Of a DNA stretch of 64,000 nucleotides, positions 28,200-36,710 are shown in pieces (within the stretch, counting starts at the first letter, position 1; each line of letters begins with the position of its first letter). The position numbers were made by a program, and so were the translations under genes. Location of the stretch: contig JAXMDB010000006.1 of the NCBI GenBank assembly GCA_046348995.1, positions 62,001 through 126,000 of the forward strand, written 5' to 3'. The notes under the pieces are model-generated. The model was given only the letters and a program-made list of their open reading frames with translations. It was not told the origin of the DNA and did not search any database. This DNA comes from JANNSX01 sp046348995 (lineage in GTDB: Bacteria > Pseudomonadota > Alphaproteobacteria > Rhizobiales > Hyphomicrobiaceae).

Positions 28200-28832
28200 C
28201 TAGGCTTGCCGCGTTTGCCGGATGCGTCGTGCTCGTTCACGCGCATGATCCGCGAGCTTGAACATGATCTGACGCACGTCTCCCCAGCGCCACGCCACGC
28301 GGCGCTCACCGAGCTTCACCCCAACGGGAAAGCTTCCGCGCTCGATCATGCGCTCGATTGTGCTCTGGCTCAACGACGTGAAGTCGACAATTTGTGCTGT
28401 CGTGATCATGGCGTCATCTGGCCACTGATTGAGGTATTGGGTGGCGGCATAGGGTGGTGTGTAGCCAATTCCTTGCTCAGCCGAGTCCTGCCGAAGTTCT
28501 TCGTGCTCCTCAGCGCTCATGTGGTTGAGGCGAGCGCGAACGGCGAGTTCGGCCACGTACTCGCGCTGGGCTCGCAGCATCAACTCCCCGGCGATCTCAG
28601 TAGACAGACGTGAGATTGAATTGGCTGTGGCGGCTAGGGCCATCGCTGCAACTGGGTTAGCCTCCATAACCGAGCCCGCCAACTGGATCGAACCGTCGGC
28701 ACTTCTGCGCTCATCGTCCACTAGCTTCCGGATGAGCTTGATAAGCTCTTCAGCGCTGCGTAACAGAGCCTGTCGATCCGCATCCGGACCTAGCTCGTCT
28801 GCATAGTCTGGGTGAGGTGCAATCAAGCGCAT
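28200..28832 (-). CDS. AlpA-like phage/island DNA-binding protein with long N-terminal region
   Basis: A 210-residue protein. The C-terminal 65 residues are an AlpA/excisionase-type winged HTH (MITTAQIVDFTSLSQSTIERMI, SFPVGVKL, RRVAWRWGDVRQIM). AlpA family proteins are usually about 70 residues and control prophage or island excision. Here an extra N-terminal 140 residues of helical, acidic sequence (ALLRSAEELIKLIRKLVDDE) comes first. The ATG at 28832 is preferred; the frame is open to 28901. It probably belonged to an integrated element whose integrase is not in the window. Confidence 0.75.
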   Translation of the reverse strand: MRLIAPHPDYADELGPDADRQALLRSAEELIKLIRKLVDDERRSADGSIQLAGSVMEANPVAAMALAATANSISRLSTEIAGELMLRAQREYVAELAVRARLNHMSAEEHEELRQDSAEQGIGYTPPYAATQYLNQWPDDAMITTAQIVDFTSLSQSTIERMIERGSFPVGVKLGERRVAWRWGDVRQIMFKLADHARERARRIRQTRQA

Positions 28833-29281
28833 GTGTTCCTCCCGCCGCGCTGGGGAACAGCATGACCTGATTTGGTGTCCGCGTGAAAGGGGCGGACTCA
28901 ATTTGATTGCTAGAGGATTGCTAGGATTCGATTTGAGGGGCGTGGTTGTTAGCCGTAAGTCGTTAATTTTGTTGGTTGCGGGGGCACGAAGCCACCTTTA
29001 CCGAACTGAAATGCGAGCTCATCACCGATCGAACGCTCTCTCGGCAGTAGAGCATGGTGGTGCGTAAGAGAAGGGACCGCTTAGCGGCCCAAGCGACGGT
29101 CGCCGGCTCTGTCCAGATGTCTGGAGGCCGTGTGAGAACGTGCGGTTTAGTCGTCGCGTGGTGATCTGGCAGAAGCGGCGCAATTTTGGGCCGCTTACGC
29201 GCTAATTTCCGCTGTTAGGGCGTCCTGGGGCGTTCCTGGCCGCACCATATGATGTTCCGGGGCTAGCAAGCCGGCTCTTCC
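28833..29281. other. Island spacer, no gene seen
   Basis: About 450 bases of lower-GC sequence upstream of the AlpA-like gene. No coding frame, tRNA or clear attachment repeat was found. It ends at the tail of a transposase fragment. Confidence 0.4.
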
Positions 29282-29377
29282 TCACGCTCTGATCGCCCCG
29301 ATCAGGCCTGCAACGCCGAGGATCGCGATCACGCGCATCATGTTATAGACGAGCACGTGCAAGGCATCTCGGTTGCC
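29282..29377 (-). pseudogene. C-terminal tail of a DDE transposase
   Basis: The last 31 codons read ALHVLVYNMMRVIAILGV followed by GLIGAIRA and a stop, the standard C-terminus of IS1182/IS4-like transposases in Rhizobiales. Nothing upstream in this frame continues the transposase. It appears to be fused onto, and to truncate, the next broken gene. Confidence 0.65.
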
Positions 29378-29839
29378 ACGTTATTCAGTCTCCGCATCTT
29401 GAAAATTAGGCGCACTTGAGCCGCCACACCATCTTGTCCTTTGCCGCGTTTACTCACCACCACGCCTTGCTCCCGCAAGAGCTTCAGCGCCTTGCCGACT
29501 CGTTTGACAATGTTGTTGGTGATCTGCCGATCCCGAGAGTCGTTCCCCTCAGGCGATGGGATGGTTTCGGCCAGACATCGTGAGGAAGCGGTTTCGCCGC
29601 TCGCCTCTGAGCTTTTCGAGGATGAAGCGGCGCAGCTTGTTGTGGTGGAAGTAGACGACGCGGCTCGACCGGGTGGCCATGCCGTTGAGATCGCCGCTGT
29701 AGCCAAGCACGGCGAGCACTCTCTCTATGTTCTCGCTATCATTGGAGACGACGGCGGTTGCATCGCGGAGGCGCTGAGCCTTCCTCATCAGCTCGGTGCG
29801 CTTACGCAGTGCGAGCGACGATTCCCTCAAACCGTCCAA
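29378..29839 (-). pseudogene. Broken HTH-type hypothetical gene
   Basis: From ATG 29839 the frame reads ESSLALRKRTELMRKAQRLRD, then NIERVLAVLGYSGDL and VVYFHHNKLRRFILEKLRG, and ends at a stop at 29549. A second frame takes over about 29575 with DSRDRQITNNIVKRVGKAL and LLREQGVVVSKRGKGQDG, which looks like the natural continuation (a winged-helix). One frameshift and truncation by a transposase tail make it a pseudogene. Similar small proteins occur near IS elements in Rhizobiales. Confidence 0.6.
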
Positions 29840-30050
29840 GTCGGCTTCCTATGTAGCATGCTCGACGTACAGCCGGGCGTGGTGCAGCTGCACAAGCCTG
29901 TTGGGGTTACAGGCAGACTCCACTTCTCGCGAGCGCCTCAGCCAGGCGTCGTGCAGCCGGTGCTTTCACCTCTAACGTCTGAGCAGGAAGCAGTCGCCAA
30001 GCAGCGACGACGTCGACGTCCGCCGTGGCGGATACGGACGCGGTCGTCAC

Positions 30051-30057
30051 CTGTCAT
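30051..30057 (+). promoter_or_regulatory. Possible Pho half-site upstream of plcP
   Basis: A perfect CTGTCAT half-site lies 35 bases before the plcP start. The expected second half after four bases (ATGAAGT) matches only 3 of 7, so the call rests on position and on the known phosphate control of this pathway. Confidence 0.38.
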
Positions 30058-30092
30058 TCAAATGAAGTACGAATCCTTTAGCTGCTTTCCGC

Positions 30093-30914
30093 ATGAAAAG
30101 CTCCGCGCGCCATTCACAGGCTAAACCCGTCCGTTTTCGGACGCTCTTCATATCGGACGTCCACCTAGGCACGCGGAATGCGCGAGCAAACGCGCTGCTT
30201 GATCTTCTCAAGTCGGTTGATACTGAGACCATCTACCTCGTCGGTGACATCGTTGATTTCTGGAAAGTGAACCGAGGCCTCTATTGGCCACAAAGCCACA
30301 ACGATGTCATCCAGAAGCTCCTACGGAAGGCTCGGAAGGGCGCGCGTGTCGTCTTCATCCCGGGCAACCATGATGATGTGCTGCGCCAGTACGTGGGCAT
30401 GACTTTTGGCAGCATCGAAGTCGTGAGGCGGACCAAGCATGTCACAGCCTCAGGACGGACCTACCTTCTGATGCACGGTGATGAATTTGACCTCGTCATC
30501 CGCAATGCCAAATGGCTCGCACGGCTTGGAGACATCGGATACGACCTGGCAATGTGGGCCAACCGCCCGCTCAATTGGGCCAGGCACCGACTTGGGCTTG
30601 GGTACTGGTCGCTTTCCGCCTTTCTCAAGTATCGAGTGAAAAAGGCCGTCAACTTCATCGGTGCATTCGAGGCAACACTCGCAGCCGAGGCGAGGACTGG
30701 CGGCTACGACGGCATCATCTGTGGTCACATCCATCATGCGGCCGACCGGAACATTGAAGGCGTCCACTACCTCAATTGCGGCGACTGGGTCGAAAGCTGC
30801 ACAGCGATTGTCGAAGACGAGAACGGTGTGATGAGGATCGTCAGATGGAGCGACCTCCTCAGCGAAGAGATGGTTGCCACCCAATCGAGCCGACCCGCCT
30901 TGTCAGCTGCGTGA
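30093..30914 (+). CDS. plcP: PlcP-type metallophosphoesterase (phospholipase C for lipid remodelling)
   Basis: A 273-residue calcineurin-like phosphoesterase of the LpxH/PlcP group. All metal motifs are present: ISDVHLG, GDIVDFW, GNHDD, MHGDEFD and GHIHHA. The family is often annotated as UDP-2,3-diacylglucosamine diphosphatase. In Sinorhizobium meliloti, PlcP instead cleaves phosphatidylcholine and related phospholipids to diacylglycerol under phosphate limitation, feeding betaine-lipid synthesis. The btaA and btaB genes directly downstream (33-base gap) favour PlcP. It acts on the inner-membrane surface. Confidence 0.85.
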   Translation: MKSSARHSQAKPVRFRTLFISDVHLGTRNARANALLDLLKSVDTETIYLVGDIVDFWKVNRGLYWPQSHNDVIQKLLRKARKGARVVFIPGNHDDVLRQYVGMTFGSIEVVRRTKHVTASGRTYLLMHGDEFDLVIRNAKWLARLGDIGYDLAMWANRPLNWARHRLGLGYWSLSAFLKYRVKKAVNFIGAFEATLAAEARTGGYDGIICGHIHHAADRNIEGVHYLNCGDWVESCTAIVEDENGVMRIVRWSDLLSEEMVATQSSRPALSAA

Positions 30915-30947
30915 CTGTCGCATCGATCAAACGCACAAGGCGAGCAA

Positions 30948-32186
30948 ATGACTCATCACGGCACCAACCGTAGGACAAGAGGCGGCTCGCTCGTCGAGGC
31001 AGCTATTCATAGGAACGATTGGCACACCGCGCGGGGCGTGAGCGAGCGGTTCTTCACGTTGGTGTTCGGTGGTCTCGTCTATCCGCAAATCTGGGAGGAT
31101 CCTCGCGTAGATCTCGAGGCATTGGACGTCTCTCAATCCACCCGCATCGTGACGATCGCCTCAGGTGGCTGCAATGTCATGAGCTATCTGTCCGCAGACC
31201 CAGCCGCAATTCTGGCGGTGGATCTCAATCCGGCACATATCGCTCTCAATCACCTCAAGCTTGCCGCGGCGAAGCGGTTGCCGGATTACAAGGCCTTTTA
31301 CAAGTTCTTCGGAAAGGCCGATGTGCGTGAGAATGTTGAAAACTACGATCGCTATATCGCCCCGCAACTCGATTCGGTCTCTCGCGCCTATTGGGAGAGG
31401 CGGACCGTGCTTGGACGGCGCCGCATTGACGGGTTCTCGCGCAATTTCTACCGGAGCGGGGCTCTCGGACGCTGCATCGGGGCAGGGCACCTTATTGCCC
31501 GGCTGTTTGGTCGCCGGCCCTCGCGGATTATGCAAACGAAATCGCTTGCAGAACAGCGCCAGCTTTTCGAGACAGAGCTCGCCCCGGTCTTCGAGCGCCC
31601 CTTCGTGCGATGGCTGATGAATCATCCAGCATCGCTTTTCGGGCTCGGCATTCCTCCTGCGCAATACAAGGCTCTCTCGGCCGGGAAGCCGATGGCGGCG
31701 GTGCTTCGCGATCGGCTGGAGACGCTGGCTTGCAACTTTCCCATCGAAGAGAGCTACTTCGCCCAACAGGCGTTCGGGCGCCGTTATCTTGGCAGCTCGG
31801 AAACAGGACTGCCGCCCTATCTAACCCCGGTGGGATACCGGTCGGTTCGGGATAGAGGCGAACGCGTGACAGTGACACATGCCTCGCTCACGGGCGTTCT
31901 CGAACAGGAGCCGGATTGCGGTTTCGATCGGTATGTTCTGTTGGATGCCCAGGACTGGATGTCCGACGACGAGCTCACGCTGCTTTGGACTGAAATCACC
32001 CGGACTGCACGGCCAGGGGCTCGAGTCATCTTCAGAACGGCCGCCAAGCCGACGCTGCTTCCCGGACGCGTACCGGAAGATCTCCTCGACCGATGGGAAT
32101 ATAAGGCCGAGCGATCCGCCGAGCTCGGAGCGAGAGATCGTTCGGCCATCTACGGAGGCTTCCATTTGTATGTGCGTCGCAGCTGA
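30948..32186 (+). CDS. btaA: S-adenosylmethionine:diacylglycerol 3-amino-3-carboxypropyl transferase
   Basis: A 412-residue DUF3419 protein. BtaA moves the 3-amino-3-carboxypropyl group of S-adenosylmethionine onto diacylglycerol, the first committed step to the phosphorus-free lipid DGTS. Family signatures visible include YPQIWEDPRVDLEAL, IASGGCNVMSYL, AVDLNPAHIALN and SYFAQQAFGRRY. The length matches the Rhodobacter sphaeroides enzyme. AAGGCGAG precedes the ATG. It lies between plcP, which makes the diacylglycerol, and btaB, which methylates the product. Confidence 0.92.
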   Translation: MTHHGTNRRTRGGSLVEAAIHRNDWHTARGVSERFFTLVFGGLVYPQIWEDPRVDLEALDVSQSTRIVTIASGGCNVMSYLSADPAAILAVDLNPAHIALNHLKLAAAKRLPDYKAFYKFFGKADVRENVENYDRYIAPQLDSVSRAYWERRTVLGRRRIDGFSRNFYRSGALGRCIGAGHLIARLFGRRPSRIMQTKSLAEQRQLFETELAPVFERPFVRWLMNHPASLFGLGIPPAQYKALSAGKPMAAVLRDRLETLACNFPIEESYFAQQAFGRRYLGSSETGLPPYLTPVGYRSVRDRGERVTVTHASLTGVLEQEPDCGFDRYVLLDAQDWMSDDELTLLWTEITRTARPGARVIFRTAAKPTLLPGRVPEDLLDRWEYKAERSAELGARDRSAIYGGFHLYVRRS

Positions 32187-32207
32187 CGCCGATCGGAGCA
32201 ATAGACA

Positions 32208-32861
32208 ATGCATGCGACTCTCGACGATGCGACACGGATGGACCGCCATTACCGGTTCCAACGGCACATCTACGATGCAACGCGAACGCACTACTTGATT
32301 GGCCGCAGGCCGTTGCTGGCTGGGCTCAAGCCACGCCCATCCGGTACCGTGCTCGAAATCGGTTGCGGGACGGCATGGAACCTTGTTCGGGCCGGAGAGC
32401 TTTATCCCGAAGCATTGCTCTACGGAGTCGATGTGTCGAGCGCAATGTTGCGAACGGCAGGACAGTCCCTGAAACGGCATGGTCTTACAAAGCGCGTTCG
32501 CCTCGCACAAGCGGATGCCACCCAACTCGATACCGGCAGGATCTTTCAAGTTCCGGGCTTCGACCGGGTTTTCCTATCCTACGTGCTGTCGATGATACCT
32601 GATTGGCGCCGGGCACTCGCAGCGGCTGAACGAGCGATCGGGCCCGGCGGCGAGCTTCACATTGTCGACTTCGGTCAATGTGAACGGCTGCCCGCGTTCT
32701 TCAAGAGTGGTCTCGAGCGATTTCTCGCCCACTATACGGTCACACCGCGCGTCGACCTCGAGCAGGAGCTCAGAAAGCTCGCCGACAGTCGTGGTTTGAC
32801 CTTGGACTTTAGTCGGATCCATCGCGGCTACACGATGCTGGCTGTCGTGAAACGGCCGTAG
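32208..32861 (+). CDS. btaB: Diacylglyceryl-homoserine N-methyltransferase
   Basis: A 217-residue class I methyltransferase. Motif I is VLEIGCGTAWNL, motif II LYGVDVSSAM, and post-motifs ADATQL and FLSYVLSMIPDW are typical of BtaB. It adds three methyl groups to diacylglyceryl homoserine to give DGTS. It starts 21 bases after btaA with GGAG upstream. It is the end of the plcP-btaA-btaB operon and is convergent with the formate/nitrite-type channel gene. Confidence 0.9.
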   Translation: MHATLDDATRMDRHYRFQRHIYDATRTHYLIGRRPLLAGLKPRPSGTVLEIGCGTAWNLVRAGELYPEALLYGVDVSSAMLRTAGQSLKRHGLTKRVRLAQADATQLDTGRIFQVPGFDRVFLSYVLSMIPDWRRALAAAERAIGPGGELHIVDFGQCERLPAFFKSGLERFLAHYTVTPRVDLEQELRKLADSRGLTLDFSRIHRGYTMLAVVKRP

Positions 32862-32881
32862 CTTCATCTACCCGACGCCCG

Positions 32882-33739
32882 CTACCGTAGGCGGCGAAGG
32901 TAGACGAACCAATAGACGATTCCGACCATTAGGCTGCCTCCGATCAGATTTCCGATCGTGGCAATAGCTATGTTGTGCAACGACGCCCACGCCGTTAGTC
33001 CGGCGTAGTCTTCGGGTGTCGCCTGGATGGCATTCCAGAACTCGACATTCGCCCAACCCTTGATCGCGAGCCCAAGTGGCAACAGATATAGATTGGCGAT
33101 CGAATGCTCGAAGCCTGCGGCGACGAACGCGGCGACAGGCGGCACGACGACGAAGAATTTGTCGGTGACCGTGCGGGCGCCAAACGACATCCAGACCGCA
33201 AGGCAAACGAGCACGTTGCAGAGCACAGCAAGAAAGAACAACTCGATTGTCGGCAATGCGGCCTTCGCTGTGGCGATGTCGAGCACCGCCCTGCCAACGG
33301 CGCCGCGCCCAAAGCGGAACTCAGCTGACAGGAAGACGAGCGCTGCGGTCCCAAGTGCGCCGATCACATTGCCGATATAAACGATCGACCATGCTCGCAG
33401 GAGCGCCGCAGGTGAAATTCTGCGGCTCGCGCAAGAGACGACCATGAGGCAGTCGCCGGTGAACAACTCGGCGCCACTCACGACGACCAACAAGAGACCG
33501 AGCGAGAATGCCAGACCGCCGGCAAGGCGGCCGACTCCCCAGGGAAGCTCGCCCGACCCGCTGAGCACTACCGACATGAAGACCGCGCCAAGCGCGATGA
33601 AGGCGCCGGCCAGGATGCCGAGCACGAGCAGTGTCAATGCATCGCGACTGGCCTTTGAGGCGCCTGCGGCTTCGCAAGCAAGTGCCATGTCGGTAGGCAT
33701 AAGCGCGTCAATGCCGTGTTTTTCCGTCGTCGTGGGCAT
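32882..33739 (-). CDS. Formate/nitrite transporter (FocA/NirC) family protein
   Basis: A 285-residue membrane protein with six or more helices. It has the family pattern of GILAGAFIALGAVF, a GAELFTGD signature and a GFEHSIANLY signature, which together line the anion pore. It moves small monovalent anions such as formate, nitrite or hydrosulfide. The ATG at 33739 follows the stop of the phosphate acyltransferase by two bases, so they share an operon; the longer frame to 33790 overlaps that gene. Coupling with an acyl-phosphate enzyme hints at export of an organic acid. Confidence 0.88.
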   Translation of the reverse strand: MPTTTEKHGIDALMPTDMALACEAAGASKASRDALTLLVLGILAGAFIALGAVFMSVVLSGSGELPWGVGRLAGGLAFSLGLLLVVVSGAELFTGDCLMVVSCASRRISPAALLRAWSIVYIGNVIGALGTAALVFLSAEFRFGRGAVGRAVLDIATAKAALPTIELFFLAVLCNVLVCLAVWMSFGARTVTDKFFVVVPPVAAFVAAGFEHSIANLYLLPLGLAIKGWANVEFWNAIQATPEDYAGLTAWASLHNIAIATIGNLIGGSLMVGIVYWFVYLRRLR

Positions 33740-33741
33740 GG

Positions 33742-34686
33742 CTACGTTTTCCGCTCTCGACTGTGGTTGAAGAGCAGAGCCAAGGCGCACGAGGCGAGCC
33801 GCTCCATCGGACCGTCGGCTCTGCTCGTCAGCATGATCGGCACCCGCGCGCCAAGCGCGATTCCTGCACTGCCCGCGCCTCCAAGATAGATGAGCTGCTT
33901 GGCTAGAATGTTGCCTGCTTCGAGGTCGGGCACGAGTAGAATGTCGGCATCGCCGGCAACCGCTGACTTGATGTCTTTCGCTGTGGCGGCCTCGAGGGAG
34001 ATCGCATTGTCGAACGCCAGCGGCCCGTCGATGATGCCGCCGCTGATCTGCCCGCGGTCAGCCATCTTGCAGAGGGCCGCGGCGTCGATCGTAGAGGTGA
34101 TCTTGCAGGTGACGGTCTCGACCGCGGATAGAACGGCGACCTTCGGTGTTTCAACGCCCAGTGAACGCACAAGGTCGATGGCGTTCTGGGCAATGTCGCG
34201 CTTGGCGTCGAGATCGGGATAGATGTTGAGAGCCGCATCGGTGATGTACAGCATCTTAGAGTGGTGCGGCACGTCGATCGCGTAAACGTGGCTGACGTGG
34301 CGCTCAGTGCGCAGGCCTGTGGCCGTATTGACCACAGGACCCATGAGCTCGTCGGTGTGAAGCGAACCCTTCATCAGCGCTTTTGCCCGGCCAGCTCTGA
34401 CAAGTGCTACGGCCTGGTCGGCAGCGGCATGGCTATGGGGAACGTCGACGAGCTCGATGACCTTGAGGTCGCGACCGGCGTCGGCGGCCGTCTTTTGCAT
34501 CTTCGCGGCGGGGCCAACGAAGATGGGCGTGATCAGGCCGAGGCTTGAGGCGTCGAGGGCGCCAGAAAGCGAGCGAGCATCGCACGGATGAACGACTACC
34601 GTCGGCAGCGGCATTCTGTGACGAGCCGCTGCGATGAGCGCTTCGAAGCGTCTACTCATCTGGCCCGGTTGCTTTAGGTCCTGCAT
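33742..34686 (-). CDS. Phosphate acetyl/butyryltransferase (Ptb/Pta family)
   Basis: A 314-residue enzyme that transfers an acyl group from CoA to phosphate. It matches the short Ptb-like class found with or without an enoyl-CoA hydratase domain: VVVHPCDARSLSGAL, ALMKGSLHTDELMGPV, ITDAALNIYPDL, GIIDGPLAFDNAIS, VPDLEAGNILAKQL and a final TSRADG-MERLASCALA. AAAGGGCAG lies ahead of the ATG. It is the first gene of the operon with the FNT channel and divergent from the CorA-like gene. No kinase partner is in the window. It might balance acetyl phosphate, which can phosphorylate PhoB, but that is inference. Confidence 0.87.
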   Translation of the reverse strand: MQDLKQPGQMSRRFEALIAAARHRMPLPTVVVHPCDARSLSGALDASSLGLITPIFVGPAAKMQKTAADAGRDLKVIELVDVPHSHAAADQAVALVRAGRAKALMKGSLHTDELMGPVVNTATGLRTERHVSHVYAIDVPHHSKMLYITDAALNIYPDLDAKRDIAQNAIDLVRSLGVETPKVAVLSAVETVTCKITSTIDAAALCKMADRGQISGGIIDGPLAFDNAISLEAATAKDIKSAVAGDADILLVPDLEAGNILAKQLIYLGGAGSAGIALGARVPIMLTSRADGPMERLASCALALLFNHSRERKT

Positions 34687-34778
34687 GTACTGCCCTTTAG
34701 ATTCGCGAGGTCGACGGCAAACGGCTCGTATAGGCGTTCAAAATCTCACGTCCATGACAGCCACGACGCCCCTCCGCT

Positions 34779-34796
34779 TTGTCACTAGGCTGTCAT
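34779..34796 (+). promoter_or_regulatory. Pho box upstream of the CorA-like gene
   Basis: TTGTCAC-tagg-CTGTCAT: the second half is perfect and the first matches 5 of 7 positions of CTGTCAT, with the four-base spacing of PhoB boxes. It lies 43 bases before the CorA-like start and 93 bases before the divergent acyltransferase start. Confidence 0.68.
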
Positions 34797-34839
34797 ATCC
34801 CGGAGGTCTTGATGCGGGCGCCACACAACGGGGGACTGC

Positions 34840-36459
34840 ATGCCCAACGACATGCCGCTGACTGATATCGTGACCTCGCCGGTCGCGGCGTCAGCCTCGG
34901 GGAAGCTCGTGCGCTCGTTCGATCAGGTCGTCGTTTGGCCACTGCAGCTCGAGAGGGATCGCGACCGGGCCGGAAGCGGGCTGGCGCTCGAGTCCGTTCT
35001 TGCAGGCTCGCCCTGGCAATTGGTCGACGACGAGATGGGCGATGCCCCGATCGAAGAGCGCCACTATCGCGAGTTTGTGAGCTTCCTACCACCGGTGCAA
35101 CGCTTTCTATACGGCGACGTGGCCGGGCGCATCGCCGGATTGAGCCATGCGGACGTTCCGATGCGCATTTGGCGACGCACCGACGTCGCAAGCGTCCGCG
35201 TCGTGCTCGCACCAGATGAGGCGCCGATCACATGCACGGTCACCCATGTCGATCTACATTTTTTTCACGAGGTAGACGTCGTCATCCTCGCCTGCGAGAT
35301 CTCTGCAAGTGATCTCCGCCTGACGGTTGCCCAGGAGCTCATGTACCGGTTCGGCCGCGCCTATCCACCGGGATGGTCGGCGGATGGACAGCCGTTACAC
35401 TGCCCCGAGCTGGTCGAATGGCTCGACGCGAATGGGAACGTTCTCGCCGCGTCCGACTACGAGAATCGCTCCCGGTACGTGAGGCACGTCGGGGAAAAGC
35501 GGGCGCCTTGCTTCTCAGCGCATTGGGAATACCTTCTTTCGCCACTCGCCAGCCACGGATCGGAACACAAGGGGACGCTTGGCTTTCGGCAGGTTGAGTA
35601 CTACCGGATGCCACAGACATGCTTTCTGGCCTTCGATAGGCTCGCTGATCTCAGTCGCACCGATACCGTGCGCATCGCCTTCGCCTCCGGCCCAAGCAAG
35701 GACGCTGATACCCCCTACTCAGAGGGCTTCCTCGCGGACTTCGAGCGGCGGCACTGCTACGACCGGTTCTACCACGAGCGTCCGAACGGCCAGGGCGTCA
35801 ACACACGCTTTCTCCTGAGTGGACACGCACTTACGGTTCTGGCTGAAGGGCCTGCCGATCGCATTACCGACAATGAGCGAGGCTTGCTGGGCCAATTTCG
35901 CCATCAGTACTTTCTATTGTTCCTGATCGCTCACTTCCACAAAGCTGCACTTCTGATGTTGTCCGACCGGCTGGTAGCGGCGGTGAAGCGCCTGGAAGTG
36001 CGCAGCCATCGATCGGCCGCTGCATTCCGTCGTGAAATCTACCGATTGCACGAGTCCTTCATGCGCTTTACGCAGCGCTATTGGTTCACGGACGTTTCCG
36101 ATCAGGCGCAGGCACGCGATCTGTTCCGAATGTTGAGGAGCCAGCTTGCGGCAGAGGAATACTATCGCGACTTAAGGAGCGAAATCTTCGATACGGTTCA
36201 GTATCTCGACAGCGATATCCTACGCCGTCAAACGGGATCGATGCACCGACTTACGGCGGTCACGATCCTCGGCCTGATCGGCACGGTCGCAACGGGCTTC
36301 CTCGGCATGAACCTCATTGCCGAGGCAGACCAGCCGCTCACGACCAAGATAGCCTACTTCGGAGGCGTGCTTGGTGTGGTGGCCGTGCTTACGATCGCGA
36401 TCGTGCTCGCCTCGCGTCCGTTGACCGATCTCTTCGATCAACTGTCAGGTGACAAGTAG
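34840..36459 (+). CDS. CorA-like membrane protein with large novel N-terminal domain
   Basis: A 539-residue protein. The C-terminal 70 residues have two membrane helices separated by a short loop, and the first ends in GFLGMNL, the Gly-Met-Asn selectivity motif of CorA Mg/divalent-cation channels. A long helical stretch precedes it (about 370-465), as in CorA. The N-terminal 340 residues resemble no CorA domain that I recognise. It is longer than normal CorA (about 320 aa). A Pho box directly upstream suggests induction by phosphate starvation. It could export or import a cation linked to polyphosphate or ATP balance. Confidence 0.72.
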   Translation: MPNDMPLTDIVTSPVAASASGKLVRSFDQVVVWPLQLERDRDRAGSGLALESVLAGSPWQLVDDEMGDAPIEERHYREFVSFLPPVQRFLYGDVAGRIAGLSHADVPMRIWRRTDVASVRVVLAPDEAPITCTVTHVDLHFFHEVDVVILACEISASDLRLTVAQELMYRFGRAYPPGWSADGQPLHCPELVEWLDANGNVLAASDYENRSRYVRHVGEKRAPCFSAHWEYLLSPLASHGSEHKGTLGFRQVEYYRMPQTCFLAFDRLADLSRTDTVRIAFASGPSKDADTPYSEGFLADFERRHCYDRFYHERPNGQGVNTRFLLSGHALTVLAEGPADRITDNERGLLGQFRHQYFLLFLIAHFHKAALLMLSDRLVAAVKRLEVRSHRSAAAFRREIYRLHESFMRFTQRYWFTDVSDQAQARDLFRMLRSQLAAEEYYRDLRSEIFDTVQYLDSDILRRQTGSMHRLTAVTILGLIGTVATGFLGMNLIAEADQPLTTKIAYFGGVLGVVAVLTIAIVLASRPLTDLFDQLSGDK

Positions 36460-36625
36460 CACTGCGTCAAGACGCCCATCTTTGCGGCCTGGCAGGCACC
36501 GGCGTCGGCGCTGCCACATTGGAAGGCGCACAGCCGACGATCGCTACGTATGTTCTACGCTGTCGTGATCGACAGAAAGGGCGATTGCCATGGCCTACTG
36601 AGCCGCTCCACAGCTCAGCGCTCCC

Positions 36626-36643
36626 TCTTCATTCGCCTGTCAT
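36626..36643 (+). promoter_or_regulatory. Pho box upstream of the phn operon
   Basis: TCTTCAT-tcgc-CTGTCAT: second half perfect, first half 4 of 7, with the usual spacing. It lies 67 bases before phnD, the first gene of the C-P lyase operon. The perfect half extends as CTGTCATACG, also seen upstream of phnC2 and pstS. Confidence 0.62.
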
Positions 36644-36710
36644 ACGGCCATGCTGAAAGCAGAGCGTGCCAGCATACGAGATCGTCCGGCACGAATTTGG
36701 AGGGTAGTTC

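Noticed and set aside
28833..29281. tRNA or attachment site for the AlpA-linked element
   Set aside because: No cloverleaf or matching direct repeat could be seen by eye.
29441..30124. 227-codon plus-strand frame ahead of plcP
   Set aside because: It overlaps the broken HTH gene on the other strand and the plcP start, and shows no domain.
34752..34770. Second, minus-strand Pho box serving the acyltransferase
   Set aside because: Only one CTGTCAT half (ATGACAG on plus) is present; the partner half GGGCGTC does not match.
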